A stretch of 64,000 nucleotides of DNA from NCBI GenBank assembly GCA_016169945.1, contig JADLSH010000363.1, positions 310,001-374,000 of the forward strand, in the 5' to 3' direction. This DNA is from Trachythela sp. YZ-2020 (lineage: Eukaryota; Cnidaria; Anthozoa; Malacalcyonacea; Clavulariidae). Positions within the stretch are counted from its first letter, which is position 1. The number at the start of each line of letters is the position of its first letter. A program made the translations under genes and the position numbers. Below, in pieces: positions 28,701-35,866 of this stretch. The notes beneath the pieces were generated by a model that had not been told where the DNA came from, searched no databases, and was given only the letters and a program-made list of their open reading frames with translations.

Positions 28701-31700
28701 GTGAGCAAAAGCGATGTCGACAAAGAAAAGCTTCGCGCGAACAACTTCGCCTAGTGGAAAACGGGCTTAAGGGAGGTGTCTGATGATACTAGCATTTTAT
28801 TAACATTGGGACACGAGATACGTGTCCGTTTAAAACCAGTGTCCGCTTGAGATATCCGGTAATAAGGGCTGGCTGCACCTGTATACAATACGTACCACCA
28901 ACAACAGCAGTGGAAGAGGTGGGACTATTCCGTCTTGCTATGGATCCTTGCGTGTGTTGATGATGATGATGATGTGATGATAAAGCATTATTCCAAACCA
29001 TTCTTGTCAAAACTAAAGCCAGACACAGTGTCTGCTTGTTATGAGACGCCACTGGTAAACTAGACACCAGACCGAGAAGATACTGTATCAGCTCGGTACG
29101 GAGATGTTTTGCCAACGTTGTGAGAAGATCGTGAACATAACGGCTTGCATGTTTGAGCTACAGTGGAATGGTATAAACATTTCATTCTTTTGTATAATAA
29201 ACATATTTTATGTAGTTTAAATACAAGCATACCATATGGGTAGGCTATATCTTCATATCTCAAACGTGGAGGTCCAGTGTAGGGAGTATTCTATTATAAG
29301 CTGCCGTGGTATTTTTTCTAAGAAAGATATCTCAAACGATTTACAGGACTTAGTGTACCAACCTGTGCTGCCGCCCATATGCATTGAAGATGTTGGTTCG
29401 TCATTTTTGCTTCTTGTGCAAGAAAATTTAAGATCACTTGAGACTGTTTCAACAACTAAATAAAACAAAATGAAAGTTACGTTTTCTAATTAAACAATTT
29501 TTTGTGCTTCGTATAAACGTCAGGGGCGGGTCCAGGCTCATCTGATAGAGGGGGTGCAGATTTCACCCTTATATGAACTCGTTGATGCGGACTTTCTGTG
29601 TGGGGGGGGGGGGGTGCTGACGTTTTCTAGGGGGTGCGCAATCCCCCCCCCAGTAGATCCGCCTATGATAAACATTTGTGTGTTTTTACCTCTACGTGTA
29701 AGTTTGGACCAAACAAATGATCCACAATATTTATTTCAACCAACCAGGAGGCTAACTTGGCACACATTCTACAAAACGTTCAGATGAAAAATAGTTTCTA
29801 ATATGACTGAAATGAAAGACGTTGAACGTTTAAAAGACGTTACCGTAGTTAGGAATAACATCTCGAACGTCCGGTGCCAGTGTAGGTAGCGTGCAGTCAC
29901 GCGAGAATATTACGTCATGCTATATAACCGGCAATTTGGGAGGGGGGCAAATCGTGGATTTCACGAAGTGCCGTTTTCGTTTATATCTTGCGAAATACCG
30001 AGAGTTATACGATAATCTATACCTCTCGAGAAACCTTGAACAACGAGGAGTATTTCGGTGTATAGTTTGTTGCTTTAGCGTGTCTAGAACTCGAGTTATT
30101 CAGGAAAGTTGGCGTACGTATTGATGTAAAAATTGTCAGCCATGTTGAATTTGATTTTAATTAGTTTGAAATTATCCAATGAAAATGGTGGAATTTGCCC
30201 CCCAAAAACCGGAAGCCACAATAAACTGTGACGTCACTTGCACAAGCCGAATACAATAAACTTCGGGTCTTTACGATCTACGTGAAAAATACAACAACTT
30301 CCAGACGAAGGACCTTCACTCGAAACGTCGAAGTTCTTGTATTTTTCAGGTAGATTTATTTATGTATTTTATTTATTTACACAATTCACCACAAAGACAG
30401 GGAATTCCCACAGAGTAAAAACTCCAATTACGGGGTTCCCGACAGAGTAAAAACCCCAATTACGGGGAATTAGGGGATTCCCACAGAGTAAAAACTCCAA
30501 TAACGGGGTTGACCCTAACGACCGGAAGTTTACCGTAGTTAGGTTCCGAACTACTTGAAAAGGATTGAAACACTCGAGCGAAGGCCTTTCACTAATGCAT
30601 TTGCATTTCACTTCAGAGTGTTTTAATCTATTCTGGTAGTCGAGACACAAACATACATACACGGCAACTTGATTTTATATTCTTACTTACTCATCAACAT
30701 CCACGGAGACTTGAGTATCATTGTGAAAGATTTCAATTAATGCATGAACTTGATTCTAAAATAGAAAATTAAAATATACTTTAATTTTATCGAAAGTTTA
30801 AACGATCTCTTTGTTGTTACTAATATCGCTCCTACCGTGATTTGATTCAGTCCAGTCAGCTTCACTGTCAATGTTGACGATGTGAAATAGCGAAATGCTA
30901 AATCCATACTGTCTCTGTAATTAATAGGATTTGAAAGTTAACCAGGAATTGCAATAACAGATCGTCAAGTTCGTAGTATGTAGTGGATGTGCTTGTCACC
31001 TCTGTGACTGGAATATGCAGTTGTCTGAATATAAGTTCCCCTCCGTCGCAAGCGAGAAGAGTGCTTCCAGTTTGACTCTACCAAACATCGTTGGTTTTCT
31101 CCAGGTACACACGTAAAAATCTCACATTTTGTCAACAAGATGTGTCTTATAGCAAGCTTGTCAACAAGTTGTAACAATGTTGTCATTTTATCAAGTTGTT
31201 ACAAGGTTGTCACTCACAACTTGTTAACAAGTTGTTGAATTGCAGGACGATAAACTGGTACCAAGTCTGTTGAGTCAACAACCTTGTAGCAAGTTGTCAA
31301 CAAGCTGGGAACAAGCATTGCGAACATATCCTGATAACAACTTGATGAAACAGCATTGGTACAAGTCTGCTGCAGGTTTATTAAGCCCCGTACAGACGAG
31401 CCAGTTTTCCTTGGCAAGTTTCTTGACGAGTTTACTTGTTCGTGTGTACGGTAAACAAGTTTTTTTCGATCAATTTTTCCTTGACAAGTTTTACGAGCCC
31501 GTGGTTAACGACACAAGTGAGTACTTCATGTTTATAGTGGCAATGGCCGCTCGACTAGATTGAAGATGAGTGTGCAGTGTCGTACTGCGCATTTCCTTGT
31601 CAAGTTTTCCTTGTCGGCCGTACACACGAACAATTTTCCTTGTTCAAAAGCTGGTATGACTAGCTGGTATTGTCAAGGAAAACTTTCTCGTCTGTGAGGG

Positions 31701-34448
31701 GCTTTACAACTTGTGCGTTTTTACGTGTGTACTCCGGTCTCCTGGGCTGGAGAAACATATATGTCTTTACTGGACCTCTAGGGAGCACAGTTTAGAACTG
31801 ATAGAGGAGGTATCCAGTGTAAATAAAGTAAGTTTTGGTTGAGTACTACCTATAAATGACCGTACCTATCAAATATTAAGCTATACTGTGGAGGACTTTT
31901 TACTGTCGTCCACATTGTATCCGCCATTTGCCTTCTTTCTGACAACCGCAGCTCTTTATCTGTGAGTTTACAAAGATATCTGGAAAATATCCAAACATTT
32001 ACTCAGTTAGATTTTCGCTGGAAACTTTGGGGTCTTTATTCTTCTTTCGTCTACGTCTCACCTTATTACAGATCCTCGTAGAGGCATAATATTCTGTACA
32101 ATCGCTTTCACATGGAACCACACACGTAACTGAAACAGGAAAAGCTTCATGTAAATAACCTATACACATTACATTACGGTGCGAATTATCTTTCCTTGCA
32201 TGCAGCTGGGAGCTCGATTGCGAAGGACACAGCTCACACGTGACCGAGTCGCAGGTTTACTACGGCGCCTCTTGCTGACACCATACGAATCATGTCTGAT
32301 CATGGAGCAAATATAAAGTGGGAGGGGTAGCGCTCCAACCGCGTCTGCCACCCGTGCTTCTCTACATCGTATGTATTCGGCTTGTGCAGTCACGCGAGAA
32401 TATTACGTCATGCTATATAACCGGCAATTTTGGGGGCAAATCGTGGATTTCACGAAATGCCGTTTTCGTTTATATCTTGCGAAATACCGAGAGTTATAAG
32501 ATAATCTATACCTCTCTAGAATCCGTGAACAACGATGAGTATTTTGGTGTATAGTTTGTTGCTTTAGCGTGTCTAGAACTCGAGTTATTCAGGAAAATTG
32601 GCGTACGTATTGATGTCAAAAATTGTCAGCCATGTTGAATTTGATTTTAATTAGTTTGAAATTATCCAATGAAAATGGTGGAATTTGCCCCCCAAAAAAC
32701 CGGAAGCCACACAATTTCGACGTGTGACGTCACTTGCACAAGCCGATTACTGTTTAATACCTTACCTGTTGAACTATGCAGATAAGACTGTGCGCCAACG
32801 GTAGAGGAAAGTTCGATGGATCCGTTTCACGAAAGCATGCATGTATTAACGTGAGGCCATGATTTTCACAAAAATATACAATATAATACAAAAGAATATC
32901 TGAAATTTCTCCCTCCTGCAAAATAGAAAGAAAGAACGACACATTATCTCATACCTACCGTAAAAGCGGCTTTCCTATTGGCTCCGAAGAGGTGCGTTCA
33001 ATCCCGAGCCCACCTGCTGACGTATGTTTAGGAGGTGGGTTCGGGATCGATGTATTTTCAAGATGGCCGCCGAAATTTGTTCGGCAGGTTCATAAATCTT
33101 GGCAATGTTTTCGCAGAATGTGTGCATTTTCTCTTTTCAAGAATAAGGGAGTATTGTAGATAATTTTTTTAGCTTCAATTCAAGCCTAAGTTTGTTTGTT
33201 TGCGTAGTATGTTGACGGCTAAAATGTTCGTTATCCAAACAAGAAATTAGATACTAAAATGCGTAATTTCTTCAGTACTTTTTCCCGAAATGGCACGAGA
33301 TAAAAACGTCATTCGGACAGCTACCAGCCACCCGAGGTGCGTCAAATCCCGGACTCACCTCCCTGCAAGTATGTTTGTTATAGACTCCAATTTTCATAAC
33401 TCACATGCCTAGTTAAAGTTGTTCTAGTTTACGAAAGCAGCGAATAGATCAAAAGTAACCAAGCATTAGAATTATGTATCCGAGTTATTCACTCATGTAG
33501 ATCATTCTAATGCTTAGTTACCTTTGTTCTATTCCACGCCATTGTAAATTGGAACAACAGTAACTAGGCATGTCAGTTATCCAAAGTTGTGAATTGGGTA
33601 TAAACAAACGTTAGCTAATTTTGTCTTTTAACCTTTTTATATGTCACAAAAAATATAGCGAGATTATGTACAGTCACACAGACACTTACATTTATATCAC
33701 AATATTTGCTTGTCAACTTTTTGTCCACTCGTATTTGTGCCTAGATGATATTAAAATGTGAAGTTTGAAGAAGAAAACGCATTTTTTTGTCCAAATGCAG
33801 TTAAAAAACGGGCTGATAAATTAGATCCTGAATGTCCCAACAGGGAATCGAACCAAATGTATCTGGTTTAAACTACCAACGCTCTGACAATTGAGCTATT
33901 TGGATGACTGATTTTAACACTCAATGCGAGATATCCAATCTCCATATACAGCAAGCTTTACAGATATGACTGTGGGACAATATAGGCCGACCAAGCGAGG
34001 AATATAATATTTCTGAGTGTCTCAATTGGGCATCCCAGTGGCTCAGTGGTCAGATAGCTGGCAGTTTAAACCAGATACCTCAGTTGGTTCGATTCCCTGT
34101 TGGGACATTCAGGAACTAATTTATCAGCTCGTTTTTTAACTGATTCCAATTGGGAACATTCACCCACTTACCGCAGCATAGATCTTGTGAACTTTATACA
34201 GCGGGAAATTAATCTGCAACACTTTAACAATGGACATAAATATTTTCATCGCTTCATCGTCCGTCCAATTATCATCCTCCGTTTCCTTCTCCTCGTCTTG
34301 TGCGCTCTGTTCACCTTTCTTCCCTTGCTTAGTCTTGAGGTTCCTAACTCGTTTCTTGAGATACGCTAGAGCCACGTCAATCAGGATCTTCACAACTTCT
34401 CTTAGTTCGACCAAGTACGGGTTCTCTTTGAAAATACACTTGCATTGT
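310..34448 (-). CDS. USP34: USP34-type ubiquitin-specific protease, partial at both ends, 61 exons seen
   Basis: This is the ortholog of the giant deubiquitinase USP34, a cysteine protease that cleaves ubiquitin from proteins. I recognised it by residue-level similarity to vertebrate USP34 along nearly the whole length, in colinear order. Exons were found by joining GT-AG boundaries that keep phase. They run from 34172-34448 (equivalent to a region about 50 residues from the family N terminus) to 310-388 (roughly three quarters through). About 2,670 codons are visible against roughly 3,500 in the human protein. The first coding exon was not found upstream of 34448, and the last exons lie left of position 1. 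Exon lists are in the six segment entries. A one-base frame error lies in exon 22280-22548. The splice model is by eye, so single boundaries could shift by a few bases. Confidence 0.93.
1021..1443. mobile_element. MITE with about 36-bp inverted ends
   Basis: The left end (CGTTTCAGACGCCGCTCCAC) and the right end are reverse complements over about 36 bases. The interior holds repeated GTCGCxCC and GTTCGGC motifs. No coding capacity, so it is a non-autonomous DNA element of unassigned superfamily. It lies in a USP34 intron, about 65 bases from exon 1509-1683. Confidence 0.75.
2073..2225. mobile_element. Short palindromic MITE
   Basis: Begins GTCCACACTAATCCG and ends with its reverse complement after about 150 bases. 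The inside is made of repeated GAAAACG motifs in both orientations, so the whole can fold into a hairpin. It lies in the USP34 intron between exons 1509-1683 and 2353-2459. Confidence 0.75.
3215..3560 (+). mobile_element. tRNA-derived SINE, full-length looking
   Basis: The head has a pol III A box (TGGCGCAGTCGTCAGAGC) and a B box (GAGTTCGATTCTCGC), followed by a conserved body (TTTTCTCCGGGCACTCCGG) and a short repetitive tail (GTATG repeats). Related fragments occur elsewhere in the window (around 16310, 18480 and 31060). It is in a USP34 intron, about 70 bases from exon 3630-3713. Confidence 0.75.
3872..3999. mobile_element. MITE, GTTCACACGATC family, copy 1
   Basis: Inverted ends of the form AAAGGxxTGTTCACACGATC enclose an interior that is almost the same as the element at 10420-10601 (shared CTCCTCTTGACGTATGTGAT). 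It sits about 20 bases past the donor of exon 4021-4106. Confidence 0.75.
4882..5034. mobile_element. hAT-like MITE fragment
   Basis: Begins CAGGGGCGGATCCAGG and shares this end and the following GAGGGGGTGCAGATTT with the copy at 29521-29667. It is preceded at 4822-4860 by a tRNA-like SINE head (GGCGTAGCGGTTAATGCATG). The right end is not clear. Confidence 0.55.
5272..8479 (-). CDS. USP34: USP34 segment 5: post-catalytic helical repeats
   Basis: Exons in order: 8400-8479, 8259-8331, 7521-7607, 7371-7445, 6975-7117, 6747-6798, 6544-6648, 6375-6419, 5638-5733, 5448-5513, 5272-5353. Landmarks are FARLCLHVIQ.LRP, SVTNFVQTIL, YLLSVNTITTLVNF, an acidic run followed by EEKFRPFALEKMV, GFPFIFE, PFFKLLNNL, ARIWE and HMDTWVEPFLVADN. 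They match the order in vertebrate USP34. Exon 6375-6419 is only 45 bases and 6747-6798 only 52. The acceptor for 6747-6798 was chosen as CAG ending at 6799, because the nearer AG would give a stop codon. Confidence 0.88.
5834..6339. mobile_element. Non-autonomous DNA transposon with GTCGGCA subterminal repeats
   Basis: A 506-bp element with 14-bp terminal inverted repeats (CAGTCCTTGAAACT), flanked on both sides by the 6-bp direct repeat TATAGA (5828-5833 and 6340-6345). Many TAGGTCGGCA motifs in both orientations lie near the two ends, as expected for transposase binding sites. The 117-codon open frame inside resembles no family I know. It is in the USP34 intron between 5638-5733 and 6375-6419. 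Confidence 0.8.
8531..8762. repeat. Tandem duplication of about 106 bp
   Basis: Two and a bit copies of a unit containing TATACAGTTCAGTGAGCCAC, ending in CTATATAAGATGAAGTACTAA. It lies in the intron between USP34 exons 8400-8479 and 8813-9301. Confidence 0.8.
8813..15711 (-). CDS. USP34: USP34 segment 4: catalytic USP (C19) domain
   Basis: Exons in order: 15536-15711, 15252-15317, 14432-14578, 13868-13924, 13683-13760, 11014-11108, 10602-10771, 10020-10222, 8813-9301. The Cys box (NLGATCYMAS, with the nucleophile in ATCY) is in the first exon. The segment also holds QKDMNEFF, the metal-binding-like CSQCGKK, and RYTFNMVTMMKEKVN. Exon 10020-10222 carries the His box (GGHYYSFIRD) and the FNDAEV box that supplies the third catalytic residue. 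All catalytic positions are intact, so the enzyme should be active. Exon 8813-9301 (489 bases) is the longest and starts the post-catalytic helical region with HSAYMLFY and ETFIHSKEKP. A LINE fills the intron between 13683 and 11108. Confidence 0.94.
9302..10019. other. Intron without recognised element
   Basis: USP34 intron of about 720 bases. I see only loosely repeated phrases on the theme of TATTAGAGAGGTGTC, similar in style to the minisatellite at 19370-19795. No exon or transposon ends found. Confidence 0.5.
10420..10601. mobile_element. MITE, GTTCACACGATC family, copy 2, abutting a splice donor
   Basis: Same family as 3872-3999. The right-hand terminal repeat (read on minus as TAAACGCCTGCTCACACGAT) begins one base after USP34 exon 10602-10771, so the donor GGTAAACG is made from the MITE end. 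See findings. Confidence 0.75.
10835..10893 (+). mobile_element. tRNA-like SINE head
   Basis: A box TGGCACAATGGTTAGTGCA and B box GGTTCGATTCC at tRNA spacing. The acceptor stem does not pair and the sequence lies inside an intron, so it is a SINE fragment and not a tRNA gene. Confidence 0.55.
11280..13305 (+). mobile_element. CR1/L2-like LINE, 5'-truncated, frameshifted reverse transcriptase
   Basis: A non-LTR retrotransposon fragment inside the USP34 intron between 13683-13760 and 11014-11108, in the opposite orientation to the gene. It starts inside the region linking endonuclease and reverse transcriptase. RT motifs visible are PKKATGVDGVP, LFIDFRKAFDLVDH, GVPQGAVIS and YADD (near 12311), then the thumb region to a stop near 13025. 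The frame changes near 11960 and again between 12177 and 12247, so the protein is broken. A 3' tail segment of about 75 bases is present twice (around 13010-13085 and 13120-13200). Superfamily assignment is by motif style. Confidence 0.85.
13316..13669 (-). mobile_element. MITE, CGGCTTGTGCA family, copy 1
   Basis: Reverse-oriented copy of the element at 32377-32745, sharing GTGCAGTCACGCGAGAATAT and a body with TTGAATTTGATTTTAATTAG. One terminus (13316 side) lacks the last bases. The other end lies 13 bases from the donor of USP34 exon 13683-13760. Confidence 0.75.
14600..15120. repeat. Degenerate dispersed repeat with poly-C/poly-G runs
   Basis: Contains long C and G runs and the phrase TGGCCCACCC in both halves. 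It resembles the hAT-like GGGGGTGC elements, but I could not define its ends. It lies in the intron between exons 15252-15317 and 14432-14578. Confidence 0.4.
15886..16287. mobile_element. Long foldback element, arms about 120 bp plus outer arms
   Basis: Inner arms (about 15943-16063 and 16120-16242) are near-perfect reverse complements over about 120 bases. Outer arms (GGAACGCTAAC and CATTGAACTATA) are also inverted. No coding sequence. It lies in the intron between USP34 exons 16477-16579 and 15536-15711. Confidence 0.85.
16477..21055 (-). CDS. USP34: USP34 segment 3: helical repeats before the catalytic domain
   Basis: Exons in order: 20874-21055, 19818-20153, 19044-19280, 18760-18877, 18227-18351, 17679-17909, 17399-17454, 17204-17324, 16684-16773, 16477-16579. 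Landmarks include VWDLLMFLPT, PNKLLYALEIV, an Asp/Ser-rich acidic patch in 19818-20153, ESGGLGHLLDIF, SWTQSHQECLASLLNLI, YHAMQFLVSWTHTDNL, EASRGLFNLCL, REYFILLLRLVD, GMLKLCAAVV and SSRLAAFDLLLEL. Each has a clear counterpart, in the same order, in vertebrate USP34. Exon 17399-17454 is only 56 bases. All phases agree across the ten exons. Confidence 0.9.
16905..17130 (-). mobile_element. SINE fragment with an internal 30-bp tandem repeat
   Basis: Four copies of a 30-bp unit (ATGTCTGTGGTGTTTGGTAG...) at 16905-17020 are followed by GAAAGCACTCTTCTCAC and a degenerate reversed tRNA-like head, as in the SINE at 18472-18650. The array seems to be a local expansion of a piece of that SINE. Confidence 0.6.
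18472..18650 (-). mobile_element. tRNA-derived SINE
   Basis: Read on minus, a tRNA-like head (GGTTCAGTGGTTTATGCATG, then CGACCGGGATACGATTT) is followed by the body containing GAAGAGTGCTTTCAGTTTGA and CTCCAGGTACTCCGG. Same family as 1-135, 16905-17130 and 30975-31104. It lies in the intron between exons 18760-18877 and 18227-18351. Confidence 0.65.
19370..19795. repeat. 17-bp minisatellite, about 25 units
   Basis: Imperfect head-to-tail copies of GTCTGTATTAGAGAGAT. The array sits in the USP34 intron just past the donor of exon 19818-20153, about 20 bases from it. Confidence 0.9.
20549..20796. mobile_element. Tc1/mariner-like MITE
   Basis: Terminal inverted repeats TACAGGGTGTATA flanked by TA on both sides (20549-20550 and 20795-20796). 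Subterminal inverted segments (CTGGGTTAAATGATT) extend the arms. The TA target duplication suggests the Tc1/mariner group. Confidence 0.75.
21100..21265. repeat. Degenerate (GTCG/GTCC) simple repeat
   Basis: A low-complexity run of GGTCGGTCGGTCCGTTCGTC-like phrases in the intron between exons 21588-21816 and 20874-21055. Any open frame here is an artefact. Confidence 0.8.
21321..21496. mobile_element. Palindromic MITE, GATTTGTCGGGCCGATTT family
   Basis: About 40-bp inverted ends (GTTCACACACAGCGATTTGT) around a 100-bp core. A second, slightly shorter copy is at 35448-35590. Confidence 0.8.
21588..26969 (-). CDS. USP34: USP34 segment 2: linker to ubiquitin-like region
   Basis: Exons in order: 26663-26969, 26125-26252, 25425-25693, 25049-25203, 24782-24883, 23971-24070, 23627-23712, 23443-23519, 23031-23160, 22280-22548, 21588-21816. 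The first exon is a Ser/Glu/Asp-rich linker that ends in the conserved block GNTLLWDIVQD. Further landmarks are LGLLPKLF.SFQQF, ARLQFLT, QVDLLW.CLVEDDEC, MTGLSLFQ, ALTLLKEHL, RVVCQPAGL and LRAEVT, all at the expected order and spacing. The blocks from RVVCQPAGL through LVFVSVGAGRRD resemble the ubiquitin-like stretch ahead of the catalytic domain. Exon 22280-22548 has 269 bases where the neighbouring phases need a multiple of three; see the finding on that exon. Confidence 0.9.
22058..22212. mobile_element. Palindromic MITE, AAAGGCTCTTTTCCACTC family
   Basis: Inverted ends TAAGGGCTCTTTTCCACTCG and a core with CTCGCAGCGAG/CTCGCTGCGAG. It lies about 65 bases past the donor of USP34 exon 22280-22548. 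Confidence 0.75.
22790..23010. mobile_element. hAT-like MITE fragment
   Basis: Shares AATCCAAATTTTGGATTT-like and CAGGGGTGCACC-like phrases, in reverse orientation, with the element at 27539-27825, and ends near ATCCATCCCTG. It abuts the acceptor side of exon 22280-22548 and the donor of 23031-23160. Confidence 0.5.
23265..23372. repeat. Degenerate interstitial telomere-like repeat
   Basis: A run of 6-mers of the CCCTAA/TCCTAA/ACTCTAAT type. The animal telomere repeat is TTAGGG, so this is a degenerate interstitial array. A weaker stretch lies at 28620-28700. Confidence 0.6.
26493..26639. repeat. (CAAA)n microsatellite, about 36 copies
   Basis: Pure CAAA repeat in the USP34 intron, starting about 24 bases beyond the donor of exon 26663-26969. 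It creates spurious frames of repeated CLFV on the minus strand. Confidence 0.97.
27045..27400 (+). mobile_element. tRNA-derived SINE flanked by a 94-bp direct duplication
   Basis: At 27206-27280 there is a good tRNA-like head with A box TGTGGCTCAGTTGGTTAGAA and B box GGTTCGATTCC. The sequence at about 27045-27138 recurs almost unchanged at 27307-27400, on each side of it. The acceptor stem is poor, so I do not call a tRNA gene. Confidence 0.6.
27531..27833. mobile_element. hAT-type MITE with 8-bp target duplication
   Basis: Begins CAGGGATGG at 27539 and ends ATCCCTG at 27825. The 8-bp direct repeat CTAGGAAG flanks it (27531-27538 and 27826-27833), as expected for hAT elements. It has inserted into a copy of the dispersed 114-bp repeat. 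Confidence 0.85.
27834..28440. repeat. 114-bp satellite-like tandem array
   Basis: Five successive start points of AGGTTTCCTCCTGTAGTAAC at 27884, 27998, 28112, 28226 and 28340, an exact 114-base spacing. The array ends about 8 bases before USP34 exon 28448-28580. Single diverged copies occur near 5050, 14320, 18410, 21890, 31760, 39380 and 49570. Confidence 0.95.
28448..34448 (-). CDS. USP34: USP34 segment 1: N-terminal scaffold exons
   Basis: Exons in transcription order: 34172-34448, 32766-32915, 32062-32129, 31866-31979, 30836-30914, 30691-30755, 29690-29768, 29363-29443, 28896-29157, 28448-28580. The first begins with a Cys-rich stretch (QCKCIFKENPYL) aligning with the family's QC.CCFKE region and then carries an acidic, Lys-rich insert. 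The rest is helical-repeat sequence with family landmarks such as YLCKL.D.ELR, FGPNLHVE, CIWAAAQ and LKHASRYVHDL. The exon at 28896-29157 holds a short His run before a Ser/Thr-rich linker, which continues in 28448-28580. His-rich and Ser-rich linkers also occur in vertebrate USP34, but the match there is by composition only. Phases of all ten exons agree. Confidence 0.9.
29521..29667. mobile_element. hAT-like MITE, CAGGGGCGG family
   Basis: Begins CAGGGGCGGGTCCAGG and ends TAGATCCGCCTATG, which are imperfect reverse complements. Related to 4882-5034. It ends 23 bases from the donor of USP34 exon 29690-29768. Confidence 0.65.
29889..30249 (+). mobile_element. MITE, CGGCTTGTGCA family, copy 2
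   Basis: Same body as 32377-32745. The right end TTGCACAAGCCG is intact, while the left CGGCTT end is lost. It lies in the intron between exons 30691-30755 and 29690-29768. Confidence 0.75.
31105..31732. mobile_element. Foldback element with GTACACACGTAAAAA ends
   Basis: Inverted ends GTACACACGTAAAAA at 31105 and 31732. The inside is rich in CTTGTCAACAAGTTG motifs. It interrupts a SINE at GTAC and is itself interrupted by 31382-31708. Confidence 0.75.
31382..31708. mobile_element. MITE, AAGCCCCGTACAGACGAG family
   Basis: Ends AAGCCCCGTACAGACGAG and CTCGTCTGTGAGGGGCTT are inverted repeats. Internal TTTTCCTTGxCAAGTTT motifs and a second internal inverted pair (TTGTTCGTGTGTACGG) are visible. 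Confidence 0.75.
32377..32745 (+). mobile_element. MITE, CGGCTTGTGCA family, copy 3, complete
   Basis: Complete copy of 369 bases with ends CGGCTTGTGCA and TGCACAAGCCG. It ends 20 bases from the donor of USP34 exon 32766-32915. Copies 1 and 2 are at 13316-13669 and 29889-30249. Confidence 0.8.
32950..33780. other. Intron stretch with inverted-repeat hints
   Basis: Part of the USP34 intron between exons 34172-34448 and 32766-32915. ATCCCGxxCxCACCTxCxxxxGTATGTTT phrases occur near 33000-33045 and 33350-33372, and AATTCACAACTTxGGATAAC-like phrases near 33390 and 33590. These suggest one or two decayed foldback elements. No exon seen. Confidence 0.35.
33793..34141. mobile_element. Two inverted tRNA-like SINE units forming a hairpin
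   Basis: The left arm (33793-33905) is the reverse complement, with few mismatches, of the right arm (34028-34141). Each arm carries a tRNA-like part with B box GGTTCGATTCCCTGTTGGGA, followed by CATTCAGGA.CTAATTTATC. The right arm ends about 30 bases from the donor of exon 34172-34448. Confidence 0.75.
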
Positions 34449-34598
34449 CTGTGAAAGAAACGAGTAAAATATACAAAACTTTTCTGTTTTAACTGTATTT
34501 TCTGTATTTAATACTAGGTGTGTTTCACTAAGCACTAACGTGCACCAGATGGTTATTAACCCGCGGTTATCAGAGAGAGAAAATAATGTCAATTATTA

Positions 34599-34744
34599 AC
34601 AATTATTGGATGAGGCGGAGCAGGATATCGATAATTATTCAGACCAAGGTCAACGTTATCTGCCGAAGCGAAGCTGAGGCGGATAACGTTGACCGAGGTC
34701 TGAATAATTATCGATATCCTGCGTAAGCCGAATTCAATAATTGT
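34599..34744. mobile_element. Palindromic foldback element
   Basis: Nearly perfect palindrome with arms of about 65 bases containing GGATATCGATAATTATTCAG and a centre of GATAACGTTGACC motifs. Flanking AATTATT is similar on both sides. Confidence 0.75.
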
Positions 34745-35447
34745 TTTATTATTCATTTTGTAACATGCATTGACGAATAGAACAAGCAAATATTGAAAAC
34801 AAAGATTTTATTACTGTTCATAAATATCAATACAGAAGAAATATGAGACAAAACAAACTTCAAAACAAACTTGAAGACAAAACAAACTTCAAAATTTCCC
34901 GCTTATTTGTAATTTTATGCGATATACCTCTAGAATATTCCGGGCGCCGTCCAATTATCTCTGCAGATTACTGTTTCCGCTGAGAAATAGCGCGGGCACC
35001 GGCAGATATCGATAATAATTCGCAAGTTTTTAGCCAATGAGAAAACGATAACACAGTACAATGAATAATAATTTTAATTATTTGTAATAGTCTTGTGCTG
35101 TATTTGGAGGCAGATAAACAGAATTGAGAGATTTACTTAAATTTTCTTTCTCGCAAAAGTGTCAACAATTCTATCATCAGTTGACTATCATCAGCTGCCA
35201 CCAATAGCTACAGTGATTCACCATACAACAACTTCAGAATAGCTATTTGGACGAAACTATCCAAGTCCCTGTCGTTCTGAAGCTTGCACATCGCGCATAA
35301 CTAGGCTGGAACCTAGTTGTGACGTCCCTGCATATCCACAGCTAACCTTCAGCTGACCCAGACATCAATATTAAACGGCAAAGAGAGAAAGATAGAGAGC
35401 CTGGGACTGGGCTGGTAATCTCAAAGTCCACATCCCTGAACAAAGAG

Positions 35448-35590
35448 GCCGATTTTAGGTTTTGCTGAATGTTAATGACGAATATTTTCAGTTGATGTCG
35501 TCAGATGACGTTTGCCACGTATTTTTCAAATATCATTAACGTGCATCTGAAATCGGCCCGACAAATCGCAGCGTGTAAACGAACCTTAAA
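35448..35590. mobile_element. MITE, GATTTGTCGGGCCGATTT family, truncated copy
   Basis: Same core as 21321-21496 but with the outer left arm missing. The right end reads AAATCGGCCCGACAAATCGC. It directly adjoins the receptor-unit remnant at 35594. Confidence 0.75.
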
Positions 35591-35593
35591 CGT

Positions 35594-35866
35594 ACCTTTA
35601 CGATGCAGCAGATGACGGCTAGCCTGCGTGGCAGGCGGTATTAGCGGGCACGAAAGGCGGACACGAAAGCAACTTCATTAAACTTACAAAAGCAAGATAT
35701 TCTGTTTATTGGACACCAAATATAGAATAGCTGCATAGCATGAAAGCACTCTGATACAGTAACTGCCGATTGACTCATTATAACACCATCTGCTGCACGA
35801 TAGTTCTTAGTCAGCAAACTATATAGGGACGATACTTATGAGCATAGACTATAGAGGGTTTTATGG
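35594..35866 (+). repeat. Remnant of the receptor array unit (3' flank of a lost B gene)
   Basis: From ACGATGCAGCAGATGACG to GAGCATAGACTATAGA this matches the sequence that follows B1, B2 and B3 (38930, 49120 and 55940). No B coding sequence precedes it. It therefore marks an older or truncated copy of the unit, ahead of the A0 fragment at 36637. Confidence 0.75.

Larger units (their letters stand above)
30975..31760 (+). mobile_element. SINE interrupted by nested elements
   Basis: A SINE of the same family as 18472-18650 runs from about 30975 to 31104 and resumes at 31733 (TCCGGTCTCC). The gap is filled by the foldback element 31105-31732. See findings. Confidence 0.65.

Noticed and set aside
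34230..34454. Plus-strand frame across the first visible USP34 exon
   Set aside because: Shadow of the minus-strand exon 34172-34448, which matches the family and has proper splice sites.
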